From the NCBI GenBank assembly GCA_002632325.1, contig NSJK01000003.1, forward strand, positions 163,957-227,956: 64,000 bases of DNA, in the 5' to 3' direction. A model generated the notes under the pieces. The model saw only the letters and a program-made list of their open reading frames with translations, was not told the DNA's origin and made no database searches. Position 1 is the first letter of the stretch. The number at the start of each line of letters is the position of its first letter. This document shows positions 32,211 through 40,555 of the stretch, in pieces. The stretch comes from Lysobacterales bacterium (GTDB lineage: Bacteria > Pseudomonadota > Gammaproteobacteria > Xanthomonadales > Rhodanobacteraceae). The position numbers were made by a program, and so were the translations under genes.

Positions 32211-33095
32211 TCAGTCGCCCATCTGTTTCTGGCGATGTTCCCAGCGTTCCTGCGCATCGAGACTCAGGGTTGCGATCGGGCGCGCTTCGAGGCGATCGAT
32301 GCCGATTTCCTCGTCGGTTTCCTCGCAGAAGCCGTAATGGCCTTCCTCGATGCGCTTGAGCGCCTTGTCGATCTTGGCGATCAGCTTGCGATAGCGATCG
32401 CGCGTACGCAATTCGAGCGAGTTTTCGGTCTCACGCGTGGCGCGCTCGGCTTCGTCACCGACATCGCGCACTTCATCGCGCAGGCTCTCGATGGTCTGCC
32501 GGCTTTCCTCGACCAGCTCTTCACGCCAGTTCGACAGCTTGTCGCGAAAATACTGCAGATGACGCGGCCCCATGTACTCTTCCTTGGCCAGCGGCTTGTA
32601 GCCCTTGGGCAGCGGAATCTGCACATTTGCCGGCAGCGCATAGCGGCCGTCCTGCATGGTGGCGCCGGTATCGGTTTGCGGCGGACGTTTGACGCCCTTG
32701 GCGACGTTTCCTTCAATCTTCTGTGTACTTGCTTTCACGGATGGCTTGCTCGGCGCCGCGTGTCCCGCAGCCGCCTTCTTCGATGGAGTGGAGGGTTGCT
32801 TGTGTGCGGTCACCGGTTTCTTCACCGCTGCCGGCTTGGCAGCGGGTTTGACCGGAGCGGCCTTCTTGGCAAGCGGCTTCTTCGCGACGACCTTGGCCTT
32901 TGAGGCCACGGCCGGCTTGAGCGGCTTCTTCGCCACCGGCGCCTTGGCCTTGGCCTTCGCGGGCGCAGGCTTCCTGGCAACGGCAGCCTTCTTGGCAACG
33001 GGCTTCCTGGCGACAGCCTTCTTCGTCGCAACGGGTTTGGCTGCCTTGCGTGCGGGTGCGGGCTTCGCCTTGACTTTCGCCTTGCTCTTGGCCAT
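32211..33095 (-). CDS. DksA/TraR-family protein with histone-H1-like N-terminal tail and degenerate zinc finger
   Basis: 294 residues. Residues 1 to about 115 are a Lys/Ala/Pro tail ([38 protein letters not shown]) resembling histone H1 or AlgP/Hc1 tails, predicted disordered and DNA-binding. The rest is a DksA core: coiled coil with the acidic tip region ([20 protein letters not shown]) and C-terminal [22 protein letters not shown]. Of the four zinc cysteines of E. coli DksA only one remains (FCEETDEE); the other positions are Thr, Ser and Ala. Such Cys-poor DksA forms can still act on RNA polymerase. A second, YbiI-like zinc protein lies at 39258-39521. Confidence 0.85.
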   Translation of the reverse strand: MAKSKAKVKAKPAPARKAAKPVATKKAVARKPVAKKAAVARKPAPAKAKAKAPVAKKPLKPAVASKAKVVAKKPLAKKAAPVKPAAKPAAVKKPVTAHKQPSTPSKKAAAGHAAPSKPSVKASTQKIEGNVAKGVKRPPQTDTGATMQDGRYALPANVQIPLPKGYKPLAKEEYMGPRHLQYFRDKLSNWREELVEESRQTIESLRDEVRDVGDEAERATRETENSLELRTRDRYRKLIAKIDKALKRIEEGHYGFCEETDEEIGIDRLEARPIATLSLDAQERWEHRQKQMGD

Positions 33096-33224
33096 GTCTT
33101 CGATCGTCTGGTGACTCAAGCGGTCGCGTGTTATAGCCCAAGAACCGACCATGGGCAACCGCAGCAAAGTCGTGCAATCGGCGCGAAAATCGCGTTGCTG
33201 CCCACAATCCCTTTCGGCCAAGCG

Positions 33225-33491
33225 ATGTCCCGTTGGTTGATCCGCCTGTTGCACGGCTACAAGCGCTTGCTCAGTCCCTTGCTCGGCGCGCGCTGCCGCT
33301 TCCATCCGAGCTGCTCGGATTATGCGCGCATTGCGCTGGCGCGCTTCGGCCTTGCGCGTGGCCTGTGGCTGGCAACGTGGCGCATCGCGCGTTGCCAGCC
33401 CTTGTGCAGGGCTGGACTCGATCCGGTACCGTTGCAGTTCCGCTGGTTCCCCGGCCCCGACGCCGCTTCGCACGAGCACCCGCATGACTGA
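33225..33491 (+). CDS. yidD: membrane protein insertion efficiency factor YidD
   Basis: 88 residues with the full YidD/DUF37 pattern: [32 protein letters not shown], and [13 protein letters not shown] with three conserved cysteines (CRF.PSCS.YA / RC.P). It helps YidC-dependent insertion at the inner membrane. In many bacteria it sits between rnpA and yidC; here it overlaps the dihydroorotase gene by eight bases. ATG at 33225 gives the normal MSRWLIRLL start; in-frame codons upstream do not look like YidD. Confidence 0.92.
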   Translation: MSRWLIRLLHGYKRLLSPLLGARCRFHPSCSDYARIALARFGLARGLWLATWRIARCQPLCRAGLDPVPLQFRWFPGPDAASHEHPHD

Positions 33492-34824
33492 CAGCAACTG
33501 GCTCATCCGCAACGCCGAACTGGTGAGTGACGGACGCCGCTTCCAGGCCGATCTGCGCATTCGCAAGGGCCGCATCGAACGCATCGATGCCGGCCTCAGC
33601 GTGCAACCGGGCGAACAGGTGATCGATGCCGCGGGCAGCTGGCTGCTGCCGGGCATGATCGACGACCAGGTGCATTTCCGCGAACCCGGCCTTACCCACA
33701 AGGCCGACATCGAAAGCGAGTCGCGCGCCTGCGCCGCAGGCGGCATCACCAGCTTCATGGAGATGCCCAACACGCGGCCGCCGGCGACCGATCGCGCCGC
33801 GCTGGAAGCCAAGTACGCGCGCGCCGCGCAGGTGTCACGCGTGAACCACGCGTTCTATCTGGGAGCCACCAACGACAATCTCGAACAGATCCGCAACCTC
33901 GATCCGCGCAGCGCGCCGGGCATCAAGGTGTTCATGGGCGCCTCGACCGGCAACATGCTGGTCGATGATCCGGCCACGCTCGATGCGATATTCCGCGAGG
34001 CGCCGACGCCGATCATCACCCACTGCGAGGACACGCCGATGATCCTCGCCAACGAAGCCGCCGCGCGGCAGCGCTGGGGCGAGGACATTCCGGTCGGCCA
34101 GCACCCGCTGATCCGCTCGCGCGAGGCCTGCCTCAAATCCACGCGTCTGGCGATCTCGCTGGCGAAGAAGCACGGCACGCGCCTGCACGTGCTGCACATC
34201 TCCACGGCCGATGAATGTGCGCTGTTCGAGCCCGGCCCGGTCAAGGGCAAGCGCATCACCGCCGAGACCTGCGTGCATTTCCTGCATTTCTGCAGCGAGG
34301 ACTATGCGCGTCTGGGTTCGCTCATCAAGTGCAATCCGGCGATCAAGGACGCCGCCGACCGCGAAGGCATCACGCGCGCACTGGCCGAAGGTCGCATCGA
34401 CGTGCTTGCCACCGACCACGCGCCGCATCTGGTCACCGAAAAATCCGCGCAGTACGCCAAGGCGCCTTCGGGCCTGCCGCTGGTGCAATACGCGCTGCAA
34501 TGCGCGCTCGAACGCGTGTTCGATGGCGCGCTCAGCCTGGAGCGCGTGGTCGAAGCAGTGTCGCATGCACCGGCCACCCTGTTCGATGTGCACGAACGCG
34601 GCTGGCTGCGCGAAGGGTTTCACGCCGACCTCGTGCTGGTCGATCCACGCAAGCCGCACACCGTCACGGCACGCGAAGTACTGTCCAAGTGCGGCTGGAC
34701 GCCGTTCGAAGGCCAGACCTTTCGCTCGTCGATCGCCGCAACCTTCGTCAATGGCGAGCGCGTCTGGGATGGCACCCAGGTCGATGATCGGGTGCGCGGC
34801 CAACGACTGGCGTTCGCGCGATGA
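33484..34824 (+). CDS. pyrC: dihydroorotase
   Basis: 446-residue amidohydrolase of pyrimidine synthesis (carbamoyl-aspartate to dihydroorotate). Metal and catalytic segments: [18 protein letters not shown] (first His of the usual HxH is Gln, as in the Bacteroidetes-type subgroup), carboxylated-lysine region [34 protein letters not shown], and the catalytic aspartate in [14 protein letters not shown]. The product ends with the normal [21 protein letters not shown]. Overlaps yidD (8 bases) upstream and the M23 peptidase (ATGA) downstream. Confidence 0.92.
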   Translation: MTDSNWLIRNAELVSDGRRFQADLRIRKGRIERIDAGLSVQPGEQVIDAAGSWLLPGMIDDQVHFREPGLTHKADIESESRACAAGGITSFMEMPNTRPPATDRAALEAKYARAAQVSRVNHAFYLGATNDNLEQIRNLDPRSAPGIKVFMGASTGNMLVDDPATLDAIFREAPTPIITHCEDTPMILANEAAARQRWGEDIPVGQHPLIRSREACLKSTRLAISLAKKHGTRLHVLHISTADECALFEPGPVKGKRITAETCVHFLHFCSEDYARLGSLIKCNPAIKDAADREGITRALAEGRIDVLATDHAPHLVTEKSAQYAKAPSGLPLVQYALQCALERVFDGALSLERVVEAVSHAPATLFDVHERGWLREGFHADLVLVDPRKPHTVTAREVLSKCGWTPFEGQTFRSSIAATFVNGERVWDGTQVDDRVRGQRLAFAR

Positions 34825-35687
34825 TGCGTGGTGTCCCGAGCGTGTCGCAGACGCCCGTTCTGCGCACCGGCCTGCTGCTGATCGCACTCGCGAGTGTGCC
34901 GATCGCCAGTCACGCAGCCGACAGCGGCAGCGCCTTTCCAGCGAGCGTCCCGCAAGGCTCGCTGATCCGCGCCAAGGTCGATCCGCATGCGACCGTCGTC
35001 TTTGCCGAGCGCACGCTGCGCGTCGGCCCGCAGGGCGAGATCGCCTTCGGCGTCGGGCGCGATGAATCGGGTCCAGTCACGGTCGAAGTTCGGACTGCGG
35101 ATGGCAAACGCGAACACGTATCCATCGAGGTCACACCGCGCGACTGGCCGATCGAGCGCATCGTCGGCGTGCCGCCCAAGACCGTCGAGCCACCACCCGA
35201 GATCGCCGCACGCATCAAGCGCGAGCAGGCACGCGTGGTCGCGGCGCGCGCGCGCGACGATGCCCGCGAGGATTTCGCCGAAACCTTCCAGTGGCCGCTG
35301 CAGGGCCGCATCAGTGGGCGCTTCGGCAACCAGCGCGTCTATGTCGTCAACGGCAAGGACGTACCCAAATCGCCGCATTCGGGCATGGACATCGCCGCGT
35401 CCGAAGGCACGCCCGTGCACGCGCCCGCGAGCGGCATCGTGAGTTTCGCCGAGACGGGCCTCTACCTCACCGGCGGCACCGTGTTGATCGACCACGGCCA
35501 CGGCGTGAGCTCGAACTTTCTGCACCTCTCGCGTATCGACGTCAAGGTTGGCGAGCGTGTGAACCAAGGCCAGGTGATCGGCGCCGTCGGCATGACCGGC
35601 CGCGCGACCGGCCCGCACCTGCACTGGGGCATGAACTGGTTCAAGGTGCGCCTGGATCCCCTGCTCCTGCTCGAACCCGCGTCTTGA
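34821..35687 (+). CDS. secreted M23-family metallopeptidase
   Basis: 288 residues, signal peptide within the first 33 ([18 protein letters not shown]). The C-terminal LytM domain has the zinc ligands: first His and Asp in [18 protein letters not shown], and the HxH in [18 protein letters not shown] central Ig-like segment (about 40-105) precedes it. Because all ligands are present it should be an active peptidoglycan endopeptidase of the periplasm rather than an EnvC-like regulator. Start overlaps the pyrC stop by ATGA. Confidence 0.92.
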   Translation: MMRGVPSVSQTPVLRTGLLLIALASVPIASHAADSGSAFPASVPQGSLIRAKVDPHATVVFAERTLRVGPQGEIAFGVGRDESGPVTVEVRTADGKREHVSIEVTPRDWPIERIVGVPPKTVEPPPEIAARIKREQARVVAARARDDAREDFAETFQWPLQGRISGRFGNQRVYVVNGKDVPKSPHSGMDIAASEGTPVHAPASGIVSFAETGLYLTGGTVLIDHGHGVSSNFLHLSRIDVKVGERVNQGQVIGAVGMTGRATGPHLHWGMNWFKVRLDPLLLLEPAS

Positions 35688-35786
35688 GTGCAGCCGGCCG
35701 TCAGGCGGGCGTTGAGCCCGCGCTGCGTGTTGCAACGCAATTCACCCATTGCGGCAGCAGCACGCGCCGACACCGCAGCAGGGGAA

Positions 35787-35792
35787 TAGAAT
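35787..35792 (+). promoter_or_regulatory. -10 box (TAGAAT) for the secreted metalloprotease
   Basis: TAGAAT 37 bases before the preferred ATG at 35824. It overlaps an in-frame ATG at 35791, which is therefore unlikely to be the start. Confidence 0.4.
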
Positions 35793-35823
35793 GCCCCCAC
35801 GACCGGCAATCAGGGGATCGGCC

Positions 35824-37149
35824 ATGCGCATCTTCTTCGCTGTTCTGCTTGCACTGTGCAGCACGACGGCGCTCGCGGCACGCCATGAATTGGCACTGTC
35901 GGCGTCGATGTTCAGCCAACTCGATCGCTTGCCGCTCGATACTCAACTGGTGATCAGCGGTTTTCCCGATGGTCACGGCGGCACGCATACGGTGCAGTTC
36001 AAGCGCATCGACATTTACGCGCCGGGCGCGCGATTGTTCGTGGTCGATGCCACGGGCCGGCATGAGGTGCCGCGCAGTGCGCGCATCCAGTTGATCGGCT
36101 ACGACGACAGCGGCCAGATGCGCGTGCACCTGGGTTTCGATCCGGGTCTGCGCAATCTCGCGGGTTCGGGTTCGGCGGCGGCGGGCAATTTCGCAATCCA
36201 TGCACAGGCCAACAGCCACGGCAGCCGACTCGTGGTGCAACCGAGCGAAGAAGCCCTGCCTGCGGGCGTGACGCCGCAGATCCTCGGCACCGACGATGCC
36301 GTTCCCAACCCACAGGCACGACCCTTGCCGCCGCTCACGCTCGGCCTCGACGCGGTCACCGCGGCATCACGCAGCGCGGTGGTTGCGGTCGATGTCGATC
36401 AGGCATTGCTGGTCAAGCGCTTCGGCGGCGCCGGCAACACGGCGGCGGCCACAAGCTGGATCGCCGACCTGTTCGCCTCGATGAACGTGATGTACGAGCG
36501 CGACCTCAACGTGACCCTGCTGCAGGGCACGACGATCTTCCGCAGCAGCGGCACGCCGTACACGATTTCATCCGGAGCAGCGGACGGGACCGATCTCGAC
36601 AACTTCGGCAATTACTGGCAGGCCAACCATGCCGGCGTCTCGCGCGCGTTCGCGATGCTGCTGTCGGGCGCAATGACCAGCGGCAACAGCGCCTCGGGCA
36701 TCGCCTGGGTCAATGCCTATTGCAGCAGCACCTACAGCTACAGCGTCAACAAGGTGTTCTGGAGCTCGGGTATCGGCGTGGGCTCGTCGGCGCGCCTCGT
36801 CGGCCATGAGCTCGGCCACAACTTCGGTGCCGACCACACCCACTGCACGAACGCGACGACCGGCGCCTACCCGACCGGCAACGGCACGATCGACCAGTGT
36901 TTCAAGGGCGAAAGCGGCAGAGGCTGTTACGCCGGCGCGGTGAGCTGCCCGACTTCGGGCCCGGGCTTTCCGCAAGGATCGGTCATGAGCTATTGCCACA
37001 CGAGCGCCCCCAATGGCGCGGCTTGTGGCCAGAACGTGTCGCAATTCCACCCGACCCAGATCACCACACTGTCGGCTCTGATCGCACAGAACACGCCCGC
37101 CTGCATCGCGCAGGTGAGCGACCAGATCTTCAAGAACGGTTTCGATTGA
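35824..37149 (+). CDS. secreted reprolysin-like (M12-type) zinc metalloprotease with IFKNGFD tail
   Basis: 441 residues with signal peptide MRIFFAVLLALCSTTALAA. The zinc motif HELGHNFGADHTHC fits HExxHxxGxxH, and the Met-turn is GSVMSYCHT. N-terminal about 200 residues look like a propeptide. The protease domain opens with AVDVDQALLVKRFGGAGNTAA and is about 230 residues long, as in the ADAM/reprolysin-like bacterial proteases. The C-terminus ends SDQIFKNGFD, matching the tail on two beta-helix proteins in this window. Likely extracellular protein degradation. A hairpin terminator follows. Confidence 0.9.
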   Translation: MRIFFAVLLALCSTTALAARHELALSASMFSQLDRLPLDTQLVISGFPDGHGGTHTVQFKRIDIYAPGARLFVVDATGRHEVPRSARIQLIGYDDSGQMRVHLGFDPGLRNLAGSGSAAAGNFAIHAQANSHGSRLVVQPSEEALPAGVTPQILGTDDAVPNPQARPLPPLTLGLDAVTAASRSAVVAVDVDQALLVKRFGGAGNTAAATSWIADLFASMNVMYERDLNVTLLQGTTIFRSSGTPYTISSGAADGTDLDNFGNYWQANHAGVSRAFAMLLSGAMTSGNSASGIAWVNAYCSSTYSYSVNKVFWSSGIGVGSSARLVGHELGHNFGADHTHCTNATTGAYPTGNGTIDQCFKGESGRGCYAGAVSCPTSGPGFPQGSVMSYCHTSAPNGAACGQNVSQFHPTQITTLSALIAQNTPACIAQVSDQIFKNGFD

Positions 37150-37157
37150 TCCCCACC

Positions 37158-37188
37158 ATCGCGGCAGCGCATTGCGTGCTGCCGCGAT
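37158..37188. terminator. hairpin between convergent peptidase genes
   Basis: ATCGCGGCAGC (37158-37168) and GCTGCCGCGAT (37178-37188) form a perfect 11-bp stem with a nine-base loop, nine bases after the metalloprotease stop and before the convergent M28 gene stop. Confidence 0.65.
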
Positions 37189-37203
37189 CGACGGACCTCG
37201 CGC

Positions 37204-38856
37204 CTACTTGCGCTGCGCCGCACTCGTCTCGCGTGCCGCGCGGAACTCCGAATCGCCCGACCACTGCGGCCATTGCCGGGAATTGGCCAGGTCCGAGCCC
37301 ACGCGATAGAGCAGCTCCAGATCCTTGGCGAGGCCCGTGAACGGCCAGCTCGCGCGCCACTCGTCGGCGGGCTGGTGATAGCGGTTCTTGCCGTAATCGC
37401 CCTGCTCGGCCTCGGCGGCAGCCTTGTCGCCGTCGATCAACTCGCTGCCCGAGCCAAATGACAGGGCCGGCACGCCGCGCTTGGCGAAGGAAAAATGATC
37501 GGAGCGGAAGAAGTAACCGCCTTCCAGGTGCGAGTCGGGCTTGAACACGCGCCCCATCTTCTTGCCGTCGGCGATCAAGAGATCAAGGAGCTGCGATGAG
37601 CCCTTGCCCGAAGTCGAAAAATCCCTGGTCGGGCCGAGCGGGCTGAGCGCATCGGTGTTGAGCACGCCCGCCGTGGTCGCCAGCGGATACAGCGGATTGT
37701 CGGCGTAGTACTCCGAACCAAGCAGGCCTTTTTCTTCAGCAGTCACCGCGAGAAACACCACCGAGCGCTGCGGCTTGGGTGCATGCGCGAACGCACGTCC
37801 CAGCTCGATCAGCGCCGCGGTGCCGGTCGCATTGTCGATTGCGCCGTTGTAGATGCGATCGCCCTTGGCGTCAGGCTGGCCGATGCCCAGATGATCCCAA
37901 TGCGCGCTGAAGAGCACGGTCTCATCCGGATATTTGCTGCCTTCGACTCGACCCACGACGTTGTGCGAGGTGATCACTTCGCTGCGCACCGCGTAGTGCG
38001 CCGAGAAGTTCACGTCCTTGAGCTGCGCCGGCTTGAACTCGCGCGTCTGCGCCTGCTTCTTGAGTGTGTCGAAATCAAGGCCCGAGCGCTTGAGCAGGTC
38101 GGCGGCGACATCACGCTGGATCCAGCCTTCGAGTTTGGGATGAGTCTGCGCGGGATTCTTGCGCACGATGTCGAACATCGTGTTGGTGTTGGAGTTCTTG
38201 ACCGTCGGCCAGCCATAGGATGCCGGTGCGGTTTCATGGACGACCAGGAGGCCCGCAGCGCCGCGGCGAGCAGCTTCCTCGAACTTGTAGGTCCAGCGGC
38301 CGTAGTAGGTCATCGCCTTGCCGCCGAAATCGCCCTTGCCGGTTTCGAAATCGGGATCGTTGACGAGACAGATGAGCAGCTTGCCGCGCACGTCCATGCC
38401 CTTGAAATCATCCCAGTTGCGCTCGGGCGCGGAAACGCCATAACCGACGAACACCACCGGCACCTTGTCGATTGAAACTTCCTTGCTGCCATCGAGCGGC
38501 GCACGTACCGCGATGTCCTTGCCCTGCTCCAGCGCCTCGACCTTGCCGCCGATGTCGAGATCGAGCCTGGGCGTGCCGTCGATGTCGGCGCGCAGCAAGG
38601 GCACGGCCTGCGTCCAACTGCGCTTGCCCTCCTTGAGATCACCGCCCGGCTGCAGGCCGGCTTGCTGCATCTGCTCGATGATCCAGGCCACCGTGAGCTT
38701 CTCGCCTTCGGTGGCCGGGCCGCGGCCTTCGAATGCGTCGGACGACAGCGTCTTGACCTCGTCGGACAGGCGCTGCGGGTCGAACTTGGGCGTATCGAGC
38801 GCGAACGCGCTGGTCGACAGGGCCAACAGCACGGCCAGCGTCAATGGATGTTTCAT
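37204..38856 (-). CDS. secreted M28-family aminopeptidase with PA domain
   Basis: 550 residues with signal peptide MKHPLTLAVLLALSTSAFALD. A PA domain is inserted in the N-terminal half (DFKGMDVRGKLLICLVNDPDFE, GRWTYKFEEAARRGAAGLLVVHE). The di-zinc peptidase domain shows ligands in LFSAHWDHLG, NGAIDNATGTAALIELGRAF, catalytic Glu in TAEEKGLLGSEYYA, LNTDAL and a final His in RSDHFSFAKRGVPALSFGSG / NRYHQPADEW. Typical substrates are peptides or amino-acid amides outside the cell or in the periplasm. Together with the metalloprotease it suggests growth on protein. No IFxNGFE tail here (ends AARETSAAQRK). Confidence 0.93.
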   Translation of the reverse strand: MKHPLTLAVLLALSTSAFALDTPKFDPQRLSDEVKTLSSDAFEGRGPATEGEKLTVAWIIEQMQQAGLQPGGDLKEGKRSWTQAVPLLRADIDGTPRLDLDIGGKVEALEQGKDIAVRAPLDGSKEVSIDKVPVVFVGYGVSAPERNWDDFKGMDVRGKLLICLVNDPDFETGKGDFGGKAMTYYGRWTYKFEEAARRGAAGLLVVHETAPASYGWPTVKNSNTNTMFDIVRKNPAQTHPKLEGWIQRDVAADLLKRSGLDFDTLKKQAQTREFKPAQLKDVNFSAHYAVRSEVITSHNVVGRVEGSKYPDETVLFSAHWDHLGIGQPDAKGDRIYNGAIDNATGTAALIELGRAFAHAPKPQRSVVFLAVTAEEKGLLGSEYYADNPLYPLATTAGVLNTDALSPLGPTRDFSTSGKGSSQLLDLLIADGKKMGRVFKPDSHLEGGYFFRSDHFSFAKRGVPALSFGSGSELIDGDKAAAEAEQGDYGKNRYHQPADEWRASWPFTGLAKDLELLYRVGSDLANSRQWPQWSGDSEFRAARETSAAQRK

Positions 38857-38914
38857 TGCTTGATTCCCTTGAATTGAACGAAGGATGGAACCGCGCGGAA
38901 ACGGCGGCGGCGAT

Positions 38915-39169
38915 TCACTGTTGCGGCTCGGCGATGTCCTGGAAATACGGCACCACCTCACCCTTGATCTTGAGCGTCATCGGCCGACCATGACGATCGC
39001 GCGCGCGTCCGGCGGCCACACGCACCCAGCCTTCGCTCACGCAGTATTCCTCAATGTTGGTGCGCTCCTGACCGTTGAAGCGGATGCCCACGCCGCGCGC
39101 AAGCACGGCCTCGTCATGGTGCGGGCTCTGCGGATCGACGCTCAGACGGTCGGGCGGGGTGTCGGACAT
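38915..39169 (-). CDS. DUF3297 family protein
   Basis: 84 residues: MSDTPPDRLSVDPQSPHHDE, GVGIRFNGQERTNIEEYCVSEGWVRVAAGRARDRHG, MTLKIKGEVVPYF. This matches the DUF3297 pattern (short proteins ending in a KxxGxVxPYF-like segment) known mainly from Proteobacteria; function unknown, presumed glutathione/cell-division-unrelated housekeeping. ATG at 39169 has AGGAAA nine bases upstream. Lies 88 bases after the YbiI-like gene on the same strand. Confidence 0.82.
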   Translation of the reverse strand: MSDTPPDRLSVDPQSPHHDEAVLARGVGIRFNGQERTNIEEYCVSEGWVRVAAGRARDRHGRPMTLKIKGEVVPYFQDIAEPQQ

Positions 39170-39257
39170 GGGCTTTCCTGTGCTGATGGCTTGCGCAACG
39201 CCCAAGGATAAGTGTTTGCACGCTCGCTCGCGATGTGCCGAAGGTTGCGTGCCCGCT

Positions 39258-39521
39258 TCAACGCAACTGGCTGTCCTTGCTGCCACGGCGGTTGTAGAGG
39301 CCCGCTGCGGCGGTTTCGTCGTGAGCCTGCTGACAGGCCACGCACAGGCGCACACCCGGCACCGCCTTGCGGCGCGCCGCGGGAATCGGCGCATCGCATT
39401 CTTCGCAATGGCTCAGACCCGGCCCTTTTTGCAGGCGGTTGCGTGCCCGCTGTACCGCATCGGCCACGGTTGCATCGATCTGATCCTGCACGGCGCCATC
39501 GCCCGCCCAACCGGTTGCCAC
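39258..39521 (-). CDS. TraR/DksA-type zinc-finger protein, YbiI-like
   Basis: 87 residues starting at GTG (39521), which is preceded by GGAGG at five bases and aligns with the start of E. coli YbiI (VATGWAGDGAVQDQIDATV). The four-cysteine finger is intact: SHCEECDAPIPAARRKAVPGVRLCVACQQAHD. The C-terminus GLYNRRGSKDSQLR matches YbiI. The family binds in the RNA-polymerase secondary channel or is of unknown role; it lacks the long DksA coiled coil. An upstream in-frame ATG at 39551 has no ribosome-binding site. Confidence 0.9.
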   Translation of the reverse strand: MATGWAGDGAVQDQIDATVADAVQRARNRLQKGPGLSHCEECDAPIPAARRKAVPGVRLCVACQQAHDETAAAGLYNRRGSKDSQLR

Positions 39522-39657
39522 GCAAGCCTCCGACCTCGTCGATCCCGCCAAAGCGCAGAGTAACGCGCGGCGCCAACCGCGTCATGCCAATGGATGCAAA
39601 CGGCCAACGGCACACGCAGCAAGGGATGCTGCGATTCGTGCCCAGGCCGGCCTTGTT

Positions 39658-39775
39658 CCTTCTCCCCTCGGGAGAAGGTGGCGCGAAGCGCCGGATGAGG
39701 GCGCCGGCCACATCGATAGCCACGAGACACGGTGCCCTCATCCGCCTGCCGGCACCTTCTCCCGGTGGGAGAAGG
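39658..39775. repeat. inverted pair of REP-like hairpin elements
   Basis: Unit one (39658-39694) has the stem CCTTCTCCC / GGGAGAAGG followed by GGCGCGAAGCGCC and GGATGAGGG. Unit two (39731-39775) carries the same blocks in opposite orientation: CCCTCATCC, then CACCTTCTCCCGGTGGGAGAAGG. This 'ctctcccc-ggatgaggg' element is a dispersed intergenic repeat in many gammaproteobacteria. Confidence 0.75.
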
Positions 39776-39859
39776 GCGGCTTCGGAAACTCAGAAACACT
39801 CTGGTGTCGATACGTCGCCGAGCGGGACGGAAAAGCGCCATCCGTACCCGCATGCGGGG

Positions 39860-39887
39860 TTGACAGCGGCATGCCAAAACGTAAACT
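39860..39887 (+). promoter_or_regulatory. promoter of tRNA-Gly
   Basis: TTGACA (39860-39865), 16-base spacer, TAAACT (39882-39887). Transcription would begin about five bases before the tRNA. The GC-rich discriminator (GCGCGTCCC) is typical of stable-RNA promoters under ppGpp/DksA control. Confidence 0.78.
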
Positions 39888-39898
39888 GCGCGTCCCAC

Positions 39899-39974
<76 letters not shown>

Positions 39975-39984
39975 GGACACAGAT

Positions 39985-40016
39985 GAAACCCCGGCGTGCC
40001 GGGGTTTCTTTTTTCC
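39985..40016 (+). terminator. rho-independent terminator after tRNA-Gly
   Basis: GAAACCCCGG / CCGGGGTTTC stem with a CGTG loop followed by TTTTTTCC, ten bases after the tRNA. It separates tRNA-Gly from the downstream repeat and tRNA-Cys. Confidence 0.92.
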
Positions 40017-40046
40017 GCCACACGCCGCGATCGGCAGGTGCGGTGC

Positions 40047-40312
40047 GCCAGGATGGCGAGCGGCGGCACTCCATGGATGGATTGAAATATCTGAAGCGTA
40101 GTCACCGGCCTGGTCGAGGGTGCTCCCCGGAGCGCACGAGGGCGAGCCAGGATGGCGAGCGGCGGCACTCCATGGATGGATTGAAATATCTGAAGCGTAG
40201 TCACCGGCCTGGTCGAGGGCGCTCCCCGGAGCGCACGAGGGCAAGCCAGGATGGCGAGCGGCGGCACTCCATGGATGGATTGGAATGTTTGCGCAGTTGA
40301 AACATCGTCACC
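40047..40312 (+). repeat. 99-bp tandem repeat leading into tRNA-Cys
   Basis: Copies at 40047-40145 and 40146-40244 differ at two positions only (97 of 99 identical). A third begins at 40245, matches for about 38 bases, diverges, and rejoins at TCACCGGCCTGGT, where it becomes the 5' end of tRNA-Cys (40313). Each full copy contains the first eight bases of the tRNA (GGCCTGGT) and then a hairpin GCGCTCC/GGAGCGC like the one after tRNA-Cys. The unit is a multiple of three and opens long spurious reading frames on both strands. Confidence 0.92.
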
Positions 40313-40386
40313 GGCCTGGTGGCAGAGTGGTCATGCAGCGGACTGCAAATCCGTGAACGCCGGTTCGATTCCGACCCAGGCCTCCA
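40313..40386 (+). tRNA. tRNA-Cys (anticodon GCA)
   Basis: 74 nt: acceptor GGCCTGG / CCAGGCC, D-arm GCAGAGTGGTCATGC, anticodon loop ACTGCAAAT (GCA), T-arm CGCCGGTTCGATTCCGA, encoded TCCA. It directly continues the third copy of the 99-bp repeat. Confidence 0.96.
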
Positions 40387-40406
40387 GCGCTCCCGCAAGG
40401 AGCGCT
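40386..40406 (+). terminator. hairpin after tRNA-Cys
   Basis: AGCGCTCC / GGAGCGCT stem with CGCAA loop immediately after the CCA, followed by CGCCCCCTTT. A weak terminator or a processing signal; tRNA-Leu starts 38 bases later and has no evident promoter, so some read-through is expected. Confidence 0.5.
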
Positions 40407-40444
40407 CGCCCCCTTTGATGCGGCATCATGCCCGCGCACGTCGA

Positions 40445-40528
40445 GCCCGGGTGGCGAAATCGGTAGACGCAAGGGACTTAAAATCCCTCGACCGCAAGGT
40501 CATGCCGGTTCGAGTCCGGCCCCGGGCA
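40445..40528 (+). tRNA. tRNA-Leu (anticodon TAA)
   Basis: 84 nt class II tRNA: acceptor GCCCGGG / CCCGGGC, D-arm with AATCGGTAGACGC, anticodon loop ACTTAAAAT (TAA), variable arm CTCGACCGCAAGGTC, T-arm GCCGGTTCGAGTCCGGC, discriminator A. CCA is not encoded (CAC follows). Confidence 0.95.
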
Positions 40529-40555
40529 CACCCTGGCTTTCTCGGAAAAATCCCT

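Larger units (their letters stand above)
39522..39898. other. intergenic region without genes, holding a REP-like pair and the tRNA-Gly promoter
   Basis: About 375 bases between the YbiI-like gene and tRNA-Gly. Open frames across it are non-coding by composition. It contains two inverted hairpin elements (39658-39694 and 39731-39775) and TTGACA-16-TAAACT ahead of the tRNA. Confidence 0.7.

Noticed and set aside
35747..35823. Upstream start of the metalloprotease at ATG 35791
   Set aside because: That ATG overlaps the -10-like TAGAAT, and the signal peptide begins at 35824.
40047..40312. Tandem repeat as a CRISPR array
   Set aside because: The copies are contiguous 99-bp units without unique spacers, next to tRNA genes, and no cas gene is present.
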